NCBI GenBank assembly: GCA_002737275.1
Contig: NSIG01000059.1
Span: forward strand, 1 to 38,277
Direction: 5' to 3'
Source of the DNA: Opitutia bacterium
Lineage (GTDB): Bacteria > Verrucomicrobiota > Verrucomicrobiia > Opitutales > Opitutaceae
Length of the DNA: 38,277 bases
Positions within the stretch are counted from its first letter, which is position 1; each line of letters begins with the position of its first letter. The position numbers and the translations under genes were made by a program. Below are positions 16,455 through 25,041 of the stretch, piece after piece. The notes beneath the pieces were generated by a model. That model saw only the letters and a list, made by a program, of their open reading frames with translations, searched no databases and had not been told where the DNA came from.

Positions 16455-19055
16455 ATGTCAGTGAGTCGGAATTTACGCCTGCTTTACCCCCTGCGCCGCG
16501 GCGCCTGGCGGTGGTTCGGCGTCGCCTCGCTGGGGGTGGGGCTGCTGGCGGGATTGGCGAGTGCGGCCGACGCACCGGCGGGGCAAGCCGAGTTTTTCGC
16601 GGGAGAGTATGCGGAGGCGTTGAAGAAGGCGGCGGCGGCGGTCGAGGACATGCCGGGTGGCGAAGACGGACAACGGCTGCGAATCGAGATTTTGCTCGCG
16701 CAAGGCCGCGCGGAAGCGGCCGACGAGGCGTTGACGGAGGCGTTGCGCGTTCTGCCCCAAAGTCTGCGTCTGCTGTGGTTGGGGCGCGACGTGGCGTTTG
16801 CCAACGGCCGGCCCGAGGTTGCGGCGCTCCGGCTTGACCAAGTGCGGCAACTCTACGGGAGCCGACCGAGCGCCTACCGTAACCCGGCGGACCTGGTGGT
16901 GTTTGGCCGCGCGGCGTTACTGCTCGGAGCGGATCCCCAGGATGTGCTGACGAAAGTGTATGCTCCGGCGCAGAAGGCCGCTCCGAATCGGCGCGACGTT
17001 TACCTCGCGCGCGGCGAACTCGCTTTGTCAAAAGGTGATTATGCGCTGGCGGCGACCGCATTTCAGGAAGGCGTAAAGCAAGTGCCGAACGATCCTGATC
17101 TGCTGAGCGGTCTCGCTCGGGCCCATGAAGAAGGCGATCGCAAGGAAATGCTGGCCGCGCTTTTGGCGGCGTTGAAACTGAACCCGCGGCATGTGCCGAG
17201 TCTTTTACTCCAGGCGGACCACGCGATCGACGGCGAACGGTATGCCGACGCCGAGGAAGATCTCGCGACGGTGTTGAGCGTGAATCCCGATCAGCCCGAT
17301 GCCTGGGCCTTGCGGGCGGTGTTGGCGCACCTGCGCAACGATCCGGCGGGCGAGGCCTCGGCCCGGGCGGCGGCGCTGCGCGTGTGGGCGACCAATCCTC
17401 GCGTGGATTGGCGCATCGGAGAGAAGCTCTCGAAGAAGTATCGCTTTGCCGAAGGCGCGGAGCGGCAGCGGCAGTCCCTGCAATTCGACAAAACCTATCT
17501 GGCGGCGAAGGCGCAGCTCGCGTCCGATTTGCTGCGGTTGGGCGAGGATGCCGAAGGGTGGCGGCTTGCCCAAGAGGTGCACAAGGAGGACGGCTACGAT
17601 GTGGAAGCGTTCAACCTCGTGACGCTGCAAGACACGATGGCGAAGTTTACGACCCTGCGGAACGAGGACTTCGTCGTTCGCATGACGGCGCATGAGGCGG
17701 CGGTTTACGGACCGCTGGTGATGGATCTGCTGGGCCGGGCGAAGACGGCGCTGGTCGAAAAATACGGGGCCGAACTCATCGCGCCGACCACGATCGACAT
17801 CTTTGCGGACCCGAAAGATTTCGCCGTGCGGACGTTTGGGATGCCGGACATCCCGGGATTTCTCGGCGTGTGCTTCGGCCGGGTGGTGACGGCGAACAGT
17901 CCGGCGTCGACGGCAAAATCCAACACGAATTGGCAGTCGGTGATGTGGCACGAGTTTTGCCATGTGGTCACGCTCCAGCTCACCAAAAACAAGATGCCGC
18001 GGTGGTTGAGCGAAGGGATTTCGGTTTACGAAGAGCGGCAGGCAAATCCGGCGTGGGGCCAGCACATGACGCCCGTTTACCGGGAACTCATCTTGAAAGA
18101 AGGCCGCGAAGGATTGACGCCGGTGCGCAGCATGAGCGCGGCGTTCTTGGCGCCGCCGACGCCGGAGCGGCTGCAATTTGCGTATTATCAAGCGTCGCTG
18201 GTGGTGGAGTTCCTGATCGCAAAGCACGGACTCGACAAAGTGCGCGCCGTGCTGCGGGCCTTGCGGGATGGGGACGATATCAACCGGGCGCTGGCGCGGC
18301 ACATCGCGCCGCTGGACGAGATCGAACCGGCGTTCGTCGCCTATGCCCGCGATCTCGCGAAAGCGATGGGCCCGGACCTGAACTGGGAAAAGCCCGAAAA
18401 GGAGCTGTTCCGCCCGGATGCCGCCGTGCAGTTGCAAGGGTGGAGCGCGCTGAGGCCGAAGAATTACTGGTTGGAGCAGCGGCGCATCCGGACGTTGCTC
18501 GACGATAAGCAATGGGCGGAAGCGAAGACCGCGCTCACGGCATTGTTGAACGATTATCCCGATCAACGTGGTGGCGACAGCGCATTGCGGTGGCTGGCGC
18601 AGGTGCAGCGGGAGCTCAAAGAACCGGCGGCGGAGCGGGAGACTTTGCGGAAATGGGCCGCGATCGACGGTGAGGCGATGGACGCCTACTTGCGGCTCGC
18701 GGAGCTGGCGGCGGCGGATGGCGAGTGGCCCGAGGTAAACCTGAACGCCCGGCGCTTTTTGGAAATCAATCCGCTCGTGCCCGCGCCGTGGCGTTTGCTG
18801 GCCAAGGCGGGCGCGGCGGGCCCCGATACGGCGACGGCGATTATGGCCAATCGGACGCTGCTGCGGTTTGATCCGGCCAACCCCTCGGACGTGCATTTTG
18901 AGCTGGCGCGGCTGTTGCAGAAAACGGGCGACCCGGCGGCACGGCGCGAAGTCCTGTTGGCGCTCGAAGACGCGCCGAGGCACCGGGCTGCCCTCACGTT
19001 GTTATTGGAGATCGACGCAGCCCGACCGGCCGGGTCGCCCTCAGCTCAACCATGA
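16455..19055 (+). CDS. TPR protein with gluzincin-type HExxH metalloprotease domain
   Basis: 866 residues with a signal peptide or anchor (RRGAWRWFGVASLGVGLLAGLASAADA, about 15-40), hence periplasmic. TPR-like helical repeats fill about 45-380 and again 640-860. Between them is a peptidase_MA-like domain with the zinc site HEFCH at 499-503 and the third ligand probably Glu520 in PRWLSEGISVYEE, the gluzincin arrangement. Catalytic residues look intact. First gene of a nine-gene operon: its stop overlaps the next start by 4 bases (ATGA). It may process a substrate or recruit partners for the envelope machine encoded downstream. It starts 73 bases after mntR on the same strand; that gap holds a weak GC stem but no clear promoter. 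Confidence 0.85.
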   Translation: MSVSRNLRLLYPLRRGAWRWFGVASLGVGLLAGLASAADAPAGQAEFFAGEYAEALKKAAAAVEDMPGGEDGQRLRIEILLAQGRAEAADEALTEALRVLPQSLRLLWLGRDVAFANGRPEVAALRLDQVRQLYGSRPSAYRNPADLVVFGRAALLLGADPQDVLTKVYAPAQKAAPNRRDVYLARGELALSKGDYALAATAFQEGVKQVPNDPDLLSGLARAHEEGDRKEMLAALLAALKLNPRHVPSLLLQADHAIDGERYADAEEDLATVLSVNPDQPDAWALRAVLAHLRNDPAGEASARAAALRVWATNPRVDWRIGEKLSKKYRFAEGAERQRQSLQFDKTYLAAKAQLASDLLRLGEDAEGWRLAQEVHKEDGYDVEAFNLVTLQDTMAKFTTLRNEDFVVRMTAHEAAVYGPLVMDLLGRAKTALVEKYGAELIAPTTIDIFADPKDFAVRTFGMPDIPGFLGVCFGRVVTANSPASTAKSNTNWQSVMWHEFCHVVTLQLTKNKMPRWLSEGISVYEERQANPAWGQHMTPVYRELILKEGREGLTPVRSMSAAFLAPPTPERLQFAYYQASLVVEFLIAKHGLDKVRAVLRALRDGDDINRALARHIAPLDEIEPAFVAYARDLAKAMGPDLNWEKPEKELFRPDAAVQLQGWSALRPKNYWLEQRRIRTLLDDKQWAEAKTALTALLNDYPDQRGGDSALRWLAQVQRELKEPAAERETLRKWAAIDGEAMDAYLRLAELAAADGEWPEVNLNARRFLEINPLVPAPWRLLAKAGAAGPDTATAIMANRTLLRFDPANPSDVHFELARLLQKTGDPAARREVLLALEDAPRHRAALTLLLEIDAARPAGSPSAQP

Positions 19056-19963
19056 GGAAAGCTCCGCTGATCGTCGTCTGCTTCGCCTTTGGCTCCGGGC
19101 TTTTGCTGGCGCAGCGCTGGTATGGCGAGGGCGGCGGCATTGATGAGAATACGCGCACGGCGCGAGAAGTGGCCTCCCACAGCACGGGCACCCCGGAGTG
19201 GAGCAACCGGCCCAGCTTCGAAAAGGACGTGTTTACGTTTGCGCGGATCCGCTACTCCTCGGGTGGCGGCCGCTCGTCGTTTGCCGGCGGTTTTGGCCAA
19301 CGCGTCGGTGGCTTCGGCCGGCGTAGCCGGGCAAATTCCTGGGCCATCGATACGCCCGACAGCGATCTCAATCTCTCCTATCGCCTCCAGCAGATGACCT
19401 CGATGAAGGTCGATCCCGATGGTCGCTATCTACGCCTGACCGACCCGGAGCTCGCCGATTATCCGTTCATTTACATCGTCGAACCCGGCGGCCTTAACCT
19501 CAGTGACGAAGAGGGGTCGGCCTTGAGGCGTTACTTGCTGAACGGCGGGTTTCTAATGCTCGACGATTTCTGGGGCGCGGCGGAGTGGGACAACATGGCC
19601 GGCGAGCTCAAGAAGGTGCTGCCGGAGCGCACGTTTTCCGAACTGCCGCTGGACCACCCGATTTACACGGCGGTGTTTCAGATCAAAGCCAAGGGCCAAG
19701 TGCCAAGCGTGTATTTGGGCATGCAGAGCGAATACGACCCCGAACGCCGCACGTGGGAGGACCACGGGCCCGACAGCGAGCAAGTGCACCATCGTGGGCT
19801 GTTCGACGACAAAGGCCGCCTCATGGTTTTGGCGTTGCACAACACCGACAACGGCGACGGTTGGGAGCGCGAAGGTGAGAGCGATTACTACTTCAAAAAT
19901 TTCTCGGAGAAAATCGCCTATCCGCTCGGGATAAATGTGATGTTTTACGTGATGACGCACTAG
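19052..19963 (+). CDS. DUF4159 protein, first tandem copy
   Basis: 303 residues, exported: N-terminal hydrophobic signal KAPLIVVCFAFGSGLLLAQ. A linker rich in Gly, Ser and Arg (about 68-100) is followed by the DUF4159 domain with YPFIYIVEPGGLNLSDEE, YLLNGGFLMLDDFWG and a C-terminal FSEKIAYPLGINVMFYVMTH. DUF4159 domains resemble the glutamine-amidotransferase-like fold; they often sit in MoxR/VWA operons. No catalytic triad can be assigned from sequence. It is a paralogue of the next gene, sharing blocks such as NRPxFEKDVFTFAR, RLQQMTS and DGWEREGE. It overlaps the preceding gene by four bases and ends one base before the next start. Confidence 0.85.
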   Translation: MRKAPLIVVCFAFGSGLLLAQRWYGEGGGIDENTRTAREVASHSTGTPEWSNRPSFEKDVFTFARIRYSSGGGRSSFAGGFGQRVGGFGRRSRANSWAIDTPDSDLNLSYRLQQMTSMKVDPDGRYLRLTDPELADYPFIYIVEPGGLNLSDEEGSALRRYLLNGGFLMLDDFWGAAEWDNMAGELKKVLPERTFSELPLDHPIYTAVFQIKAKGQVPSVYLGMQSEYDPERRTWEDHGPDSEQVHHRGLFDDKGRLMVLALHNTDNGDGWEREGESDYYFKNFSEKIAYPLGINVMFYVMTH

Positions 19964-19964
19964 T

Positions 19965-20978
19965 ATGATGACCCTGCGCAAAGTTTTGAAAATTACGTCG
20001 GTCGTGCTGCTGACGGTCGGCGGGGTGGCGGGTTTCGCCCAGTTTGGCCCCAACGATCCCAATCCCTTTCGCTTTGGCTCCGGCGGCAGCGGCGGATGGG
20101 GTGGCCGAGGGAATTCAAACTCGCCGATCATTCGCACCGAAGGGGGCGTGCTCGTGGACGAAGACTCGGTGCGGACCGCGCGAGAGACGGCACCCAACAG
20201 CACCGATACGCCGCTTTGGCGCAACCGGCCGGGCTTTGAGAAGGACGTTTTCACGTTTGCCCGGGTGATTTTCAAGTCCGCCGACGATTCCGGCTATCGC
20301 GGTAATTACGGCTGGGGCCGCGGGCCTCACCTCAATTGGTGGGTGGATTTTCCCGACGCCGATCTGAATTTCTCTTTTCGGCTCCAGCAGATGACGTCGA
20401 TCCGGGCGGATTCGGACGGACGGGTGTTGAAGCTCACCGATCCCGAGCTGGGCAATTACCCGTTTCTCTACATGACGCATCCGGGCTACATCAAACTGTC
20501 CGACGCCGAGGTGACCGCGCTGTCCGGTTACCTGCGCAACGGCGGCGTAGTGCTCGTGAACGATTTTTGGAGCGCGCTCGACTGGGAGAATTTTGAAGTC
20601 CAGATGCGCCGGGTTTTGCCGGGCCGGGCTTGGTCGGAACTCGACGTCAATCACCCGATCTTCAACTGCGTCTACAAGATCGAAGGTCCGATGCAGCGGT
20701 TGCAGGTGCCGACCTTGCAGTTTTGGGACCGGAACTTTGACCCGAAAGACCCGAACTCGCGGTTGCAGCGGGTGGACCGGGGCGAGGGCTCGGAGACGAT
20801 GCACGTGCGCGCGTGGCACGACGACCGGCAACGCATCTCGATCCTCGCAATCCATAACAGCGATGTCGCCGACGGTTGGGAGCGCGAGGGCGAGTATGAG
20901 GATTATTTCAAAACGTTTTCTGAGAAAATCGCCTATCCGTTGGGCGTGAATATCGTCTTCTATCTGATGACCCACTAA
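19965..20978 (+). CDS. DUF4159 protein, second tandem copy
   Basis: 337 residues, with an N-terminal signal LRKVLKITSVVLLTVGGVAGFAQ and a Gly-rich spacer (FRFGSGGSGGWGGRGNS) before the DUF4159 domain. It repeats nearly every motif of the upstream copy: TPLWRNRPGFEKDVFTFAR, FRLQQMTSIRAD, LTDPELGNYPFLYM, YLRNGGVVLVNDFW, DGWEREGEYEDYFK and FSEKIAYPLGVN. The extra length is in the N-terminal spacer and a region around 240-265 (FWDRNFDPKDPNSRLQRVD). Tandem duplication with divergence suggests that the two proteins form a heteromeric pair or divide roles. Its last base is shared with the next start. Function unknown. Confidence 0.85.
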   Translation: MMTLRKVLKITSVVLLTVGGVAGFAQFGPNDPNPFRFGSGGSGGWGGRGNSNSPIIRTEGGVLVDEDSVRTARETAPNSTDTPLWRNRPGFEKDVFTFARVIFKSADDSGYRGNYGWGRGPHLNWWVDFPDADLNFSFRLQQMTSIRADSDGRVLKLTDPELGNYPFLYMTHPGYIKLSDAEVTALSGYLRNGGVVLVNDFWSALDWENFEVQMRRVLPGRAWSELDVNHPIFNCVYKIEGPMQRLQVPTLQFWDRNFDPKDPNSRLQRVDRGEGSETMHVRAWHDDRQRISILAIHNSDVADGWEREGEYEDYFKTFSEKIAYPLGVNIVFYLMTH

Positions 20979-22012
20979 TGAGCATTCCCCCTCCTCCCGT
21001 CCTCGTCCCCGACGCCTTCCAAGCCGAGCGCGCCGCCGTAGAACAACTCATCGCCGGCCGCGCACGCATCGACGCGGAGCTGGCTAAAGCGATCGTCGGC
21101 CAACGCGCCGTGATTGAGCAGATCCTGCTCGCGCTGCTGGCGGGCGGGCACGTCTTGATCACCGGTGCTCCCGGTCTGGCGAAGACGCTGCTCGTGAAGT
21201 CGATCGCGCAGATCTTTCACCTGAAGTTCCAGCGCATCCAGTTTACGCCCGACCTGATGCCGGCGGATATCACGGGCACCGAGATTTTGCAGGACGGGGA
21301 GGGCGGGCGAAAACTCGCCTTCGTGCCCGGGCCGATTTTTGCGAATCTGGTGTTGGCCGATGAGATCAACCGCACGCCGCCGAAGACGCAGGCGGCGCTG
21401 CTGGAAGCGATGCAGGAGCACCAGGTCACGGCCGCGGGCGTGCGCCACGCGTTGCCGGAGCCGTTCTTTGTGCTCGCGACGCAGAATCCGATCGAGATGG
21501 AAGGCACCTATCCGCTGCCCGAGGCGCAGCTCGACCGCTTTATGTTCAACGTCGTTATGGATTATCTGCCCGAAGATGACGAAGTGCGCGTCATCTCGCA
21601 GACCACCGGCGGCAAGCCGGCGGCGATCGAGCCGCTGTTTACGGGCGAGGATGTGCTGCGGTTTCACCAGCTGGTGCGGGCCGTGCCGGTCGCCGACGAC
21701 ATGGTGCGCTATGCGGTGCGGATCGCCGCGGCGTCACGGCCGCGGCAAACGGGCACGCCGGATTTCATCAATGACTGGGTGAGCTGGGGCGCGGGTACGC
21801 GCGCGGCGCAGTTTCTGGTGCTCGGCGCCAAGGCCCGGACGCTGCTGCAAGGCCGGGCGCACGTGACGGTCGAGGACATCCAGGCACTCGTCGCGCCGGT
21901 GCTGCGTCACCGCGTGTTGCTCAACTACCGCGCGGAGGCCGACGGCATTCGCGTGGAAGAAGTGATTCGCCGCCTAGTCGCGGCCGTGCCGGTGCCGGTG
22001 AAGGCGGCGTAA
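20978..22012 (+). CDS. moxR: MoxR-family AAA+ ATPase
   Basis: 344-residue cytoplasmic AAA+ ATPase. Walker A GAPGLAKT at 63-70, Walker B LVLADE at 124-129, sensor-1 ATQN at 167-170 and LDRF at about 185-188 with the arginine finger are all present, so it should hydrolyse ATP. MoxR proteins act as chaperones that assemble or activate VWA-domain partners; DUF58 and VWA genes follow directly, the standard cluster. The GTYPLPEAQLDRFMF motif is diagnostic of MoxR. It starts at the last base of the preceding stop and is followed after 15 bases by the DUF58 gene. Confidence 0.95.
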   Translation: MSIPPPPVLVPDAFQAERAAVEQLIAGRARIDAELAKAIVGQRAVIEQILLALLAGGHVLITGAPGLAKTLLVKSIAQIFHLKFQRIQFTPDLMPADITGTEILQDGEGGRKLAFVPGPIFANLVLADEINRTPPKTQAALLEAMQEHQVTAAGVRHALPEPFFVLATQNPIEMEGTYPLPEAQLDRFMFNVVMDYLPEDDEVRVISQTTGGKPAAIEPLFTGEDVLRFHQLVRAVPVADDMVRYAVRIAAASRPRQTGTPDFINDWVSWGAGTRAAQFLVLGAKARTLLQGRAHVTVEDIQALVAPVLRHRVLLNYRAEADGIRVEEVIRRLVAAVPVPVKAA

Positions 22013-22027
22013 GGTCTCTCGCTCACG

Positions 22028-22960
22028 ATGGCCGTTGCAAACCCGCCTCTCGCGCGCGCCCCCAGCACGCTCATCGAGCCAAAGGCGCTCATGGGCATCC
22101 GTAGCCTTGAGCTGCGGGCGCGGGCGGTCGTCGAGGGATTTTTGCACGGATTGCACCGCAGTCCGTTTCACGGGTTCTCGGTGGAGTTTACCGAGTATCG
22201 AGCCTACACGCCGGGCGACGATCTGCGCTACCTCGACTGGCGCGTGTTTGCCCGGAGCGACCGTTACAACATCAAGAAGTTTGAAGACGAAACGAATCTG
22301 CGGTGCCAGCTCGTCGCGGACCAAAGCCAGTCGATGACCTTTGGCTCGGGCGGTCACACCAAAGCCCATTACGCGGCCACGCTAGCGGCGACGCTCGCTT
22401 ATTTTCTCCACCTCCAAGGCGACGCGGTGGGGTTGCTGACCTTTGACGAAAACGTGCGGGATTTTCTTCCGCCGCGGCAGCGGGCCGATCACTTGCGGCT
22501 GCTCATGCTCGCGCTGGAAAAGCCGGCCGGCGGCCGGGCGACCGATCTGGCGGCGCCGCTGGAACGGGTGGCGCAGCTGACGCGGAAGCGCGGTTTAGTG
22601 GTGCTCATTTCCGACTTTCTCGCGCCGCTGGAACAACTCGAGCGCAGCCTCCTGTTGCTGGCGGCGAGCGGGCAGGAAACCGCGGTGTTCCAGGTGCTCG
22701 ATCCGGCGGAGCTCACCCTCGCATTCGAGCGGCCGACGCTGTTTCAGGACATGGAAACCGGGCGCGAAATTTACGTCGATCCGGCGGCGGCACGCGCGGG
22801 CTACGTCGAAAAAATGACCGCGCACCTCGCCGCCGTGGCCGGAATCTGCGAAAAACTCGGCGTGGCCTATCAGCGGGTGACGACGGATCAGCCGCTGGAG
22901 CTGGCGCTTTTCGAATTTCTCGAACAACGCCGTCGGCGGAAAACGCGGGGCCGCGTATGA
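22028..22960 (+). CDS. DUF58 domain protein (MoxR partner)
   Basis: 310 residues with the DUF58 signature 'SPFHGFSVEFTEYRAYTPGD' followed by DLRYLDWRVFARSD and IKKFEDETNL (about 45-91), then a VWA-like core whose metal site starts as DQSQS at 98-102 (Asp-x-Ser-x-Ser, a complete MIDAS first motif). No membrane segment, so cytoplasmic. DUF58 proteins pair with MoxR in many phyla; the MIDAS may bind a divalent ion and a partner's acidic side chain. It overlaps the next gene by four bases. The biological substrate is unknown. Confidence 0.92.
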   Translation: MAVANPPLARAPSTLIEPKALMGIRSLELRARAVVEGFLHGLHRSPFHGFSVEFTEYRAYTPGDDLRYLDWRVFARSDRYNIKKFEDETNLRCQLVADQSQSMTFGSGGHTKAHYAATLAATLAYFLHLQGDAVGLLTFDENVRDFLPPRQRADHLRLLMLALEKPAGGRATDLAAPLERVAQLTRKRGLVVLISDFLAPLEQLERSLLLLAASGQETAVFQVLDPAELTLAFERPTLFQDMETGREIYVDPAAARAGYVEKMTAHLAAVAGICEKLGVAYQRVTTDQPLELALFEFLEQRRRRKTRGRV

Positions 22961-25041
22961 GTTTCCTGACGCCGCTCTTTTTGCTGGGGGGACTCGCGCT
23001 GGCGCTGCCCGTGATCTTCCACCTAATCCGGCGGACGACGCGGGAGCGCACGGTGTTCAGCTCGCTGATGTTTTTGCTGCCCACGCCGCCCCGGCTGACG
23101 AAGCGCAGCCGGCTGGAGCATTGGCTCCTGTTGCTGCTGCGCTGTCTGGCGTTGGCGCTGTTGGCGTTGGGTTTCGCGCGGCCGTTTTTTACGGAAACGA
23201 CCACCAATGACGCGGCGGTTCCCGGCGCGGCGCGGCGGATCGTGCTGGTGGATACAAGCGCGAGTATGCGCCGCGCGGGGCTTTGGGCGGAGGCGCGGGC
23301 GCGCGTGGACCTGGAGCTGCGGGCGATCGGTCCGGGCGATCAGATGGCGGTGTTCGCGTTTGCTCGGGGGAGCCGGCCATTACTGAGTTTCGGCGACTGG
23401 ACGGCGACGCCGCCGGCCGCGCGGGCGGCGCTGGTCAACGCGAGGCTGGCAGAGATCTCGCCGGGCTGGGGCGCGACGAACTTGGGCGCGGCTCTGATCG
23501 GCGCGGCGGAAGCGCTGATCGACACCGAAGGCCAGACGTTGACCGGACCGAGAGAAATCGTGCTTGTGAGCGACTTGGCGGCAGGAAGTCACACGGAAGG
23601 GTTGCAAGGCTACGAATGGCCAAAAGGTGTGACGTTGCGGGTCGAGACCGTGGCGGCGAAGGCGGGAACGAATGCGAGCTTGCAACTCCTCGCTGACCCG
23701 ACGGACGGCGACCGCCAAGCCGCCGCGACGGTGCGGGTGCGCGTGAGGAATGAAGCGGACGCGAAGCGAGAGCAGTTTTCCGTGGGCTGGGTGCCGGCGG
23801 CGGGCGGGGCTTTTATGGGCGCGCCGGTCGAGACCTACGTGCCGCCGGGGCAGAGCCGGATCGTAACGCTACCGGTGCCCGCGGGGGCCGCGCAGGCGAT
23901 CGCGCTACGGGGTGATGACGAAGATTTTGATAACACCGTGTTCGTGATCCCGCCGGTCGCGCAGAAGATTTCGGTGGCGTATGTCGGCAGTGAGTCGGCC
24001 GACGATGCGCGGCAGCCGTTTTATTTCTTGCGGCGGGCGTTGCCGACGACGCCGCGGCTGGCGCTGGCGGTGACGCCGGTACCACCGGGGTCGGGCGTCC
24101 CGGCGGATGCGGCGATGGCGGTGGTGACCGATGCGCTTTCGGCGGGTCAAGCGACGGCGCTGCGCGAACAGGTTTTGGCCGGTAAAACCGTGCTGGCTGC
24201 GCCGAAGAATGTGGCCGCGGCGGTCGCGCTTGCGCCGCTGCTTGGGCTGGCGACGTGGCCGGTGGAGGAAGGCCGGCCGAAGGGCTATGCGATGCTGGCG
24301 GAGATCGACTTCAAACATCCGCTCTTCGTGGCGTTTGCCGATCCGCGCTTCAGTGACTTCTCAAAAATCCACGTTTGGCAGCATCGGCGTCTCGATTTCT
24401 CGGCGCGGCCGGAGGCCCGGGTATTGGCGAAGTTCGACAACGGCGACCCGGCCATCGTCGAAGTTCCAGTCGGCAAAGGCCGGGTGGTGGTGCTCGCCTC
24501 GGGTTGGAACACCGAGGACAGCCAATTGGCGGTGTCGTCGAAGTTTGTGCCGTTGCTTTACGCTTTGCTCGAGTGGAGCGGAGCGTTGGCCGCGCCGGGT
24601 GCGCCGCAGGCCGTGGAGGAAAACTTGGCGCTTTCGGCCGGACCGAACGAAGCCGTGGTCGTGACCGGTCCGACGGGCCCGGCCACAACGCTGGCGGCGG
24701 GAACCAACCGCTTCACGCCCCTGCAGCCGGGCATCTACCGATTCGAAATCGGTGGGCGCACAGAAGTGCAGGCGGTGAATCTCGATCCGGTGGAGGCGCG
24801 CACGACGCCGTTGCCCTCGGATGAGTTGGAGCGTTTGGGCGCACCCGTGGCGCGGACCAAGCCGAGTGCGGTGAGTCCGATCGGGCAGGAAATGGCGCTG
24901 CAGGGAGCCGAGGCCGAAGAGCGCCAAAAACTCTGGCGTTGGTTCGTCGTGGCGACGTTGCTTTTTTTGCTTGGTGAATCCCTTTTGGCAGGTCGAGCCG
25001 CGCGCCGAAGCGTGACGGCTCCGGCCCCCCTCGCACCATGA
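22957..25041 (+). CDS. BatA-type membrane protein with VWA domain
   Basis: 694 residues. The N-terminus is a BatA domain with two membrane helices (FLTPLFLLGGLALALPVIFHL at 3-23 and LEHWLLLLLRCLALALLALGFARPF at 53-78) joined by the usual FSSLMFL linker. A VWA domain follows with MIDAS DTSAS at 99-103. After it come about 400 residues of beta-rich sequence, including an amidotransferase-like stretch around AMAVVTDALSAGQATALREQV. A C-terminal helix (WRWFVVATLLFLLGESLLAG, about 660-679) returns to the membrane. Its role is to form the membrane arm of the MoxR machine, with most of the mass probably periplasmic. Both ends overlap neighbours by four bases. Confidence 0.88.
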   Translation: MSFLTPLFLLGGLALALPVIFHLIRRTTRERTVFSSLMFLLPTPPRLTKRSRLEHWLLLLLRCLALALLALGFARPFFTETTTNDAAVPGAARRIVLVDTSASMRRAGLWAEARARVDLELRAIGPGDQMAVFAFARGSRPLLSFGDWTATPPAARAALVNARLAEISPGWGATNLGAALIGAAEALIDTEGQTLTGPREIVLVSDLAAGSHTEGLQGYEWPKGVTLRVETVAAKAGTNASLQLLADPTDGDRQAAATVRVRVRNEADAKREQFSVGWVPAAGGAFMGAPVETYVPPGQSRIVTLPVPAGAAQAIALRGDDEDFDNTVFVIPPVAQKISVAYVGSESADDARQPFYFLRRALPTTPRLALAVTPVPPGSGVPADAAMAVVTDALSAGQATALREQVLAGKTVLAAPKNVAAAVALAPLLGLATWPVEEGRPKGYAMLAEIDFKHPLFVAFADPRFSDFSKIHVWQHRRLDFSARPEARVLAKFDNGDPAIVEVPVGKGRVVVLASGWNTEDSQLAVSSKFVPLLYALLEWSGALAAPGAPQAVEENLALSAGPNEAVVVTGPTGPATTLAAGTNRFTPLQPGIYRFEIGGRTEVQAVNLDPVEARTTPLPSDELERLGAPVARTKPSAVSPIGQEMALQGAEAEERQKLWRWFVVATLLFLLGESLLAGRAARRSVTAPAPLAP

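Noticed and set aside
17205-18983. Long open frame of 592 codons on the minus strand opposite the TPR/HExxH gene
   Set aside because: Arg/His/Pro-rich composition, no family motifs, fully antisense to a gene with clear domains; a frame effect of high GC.
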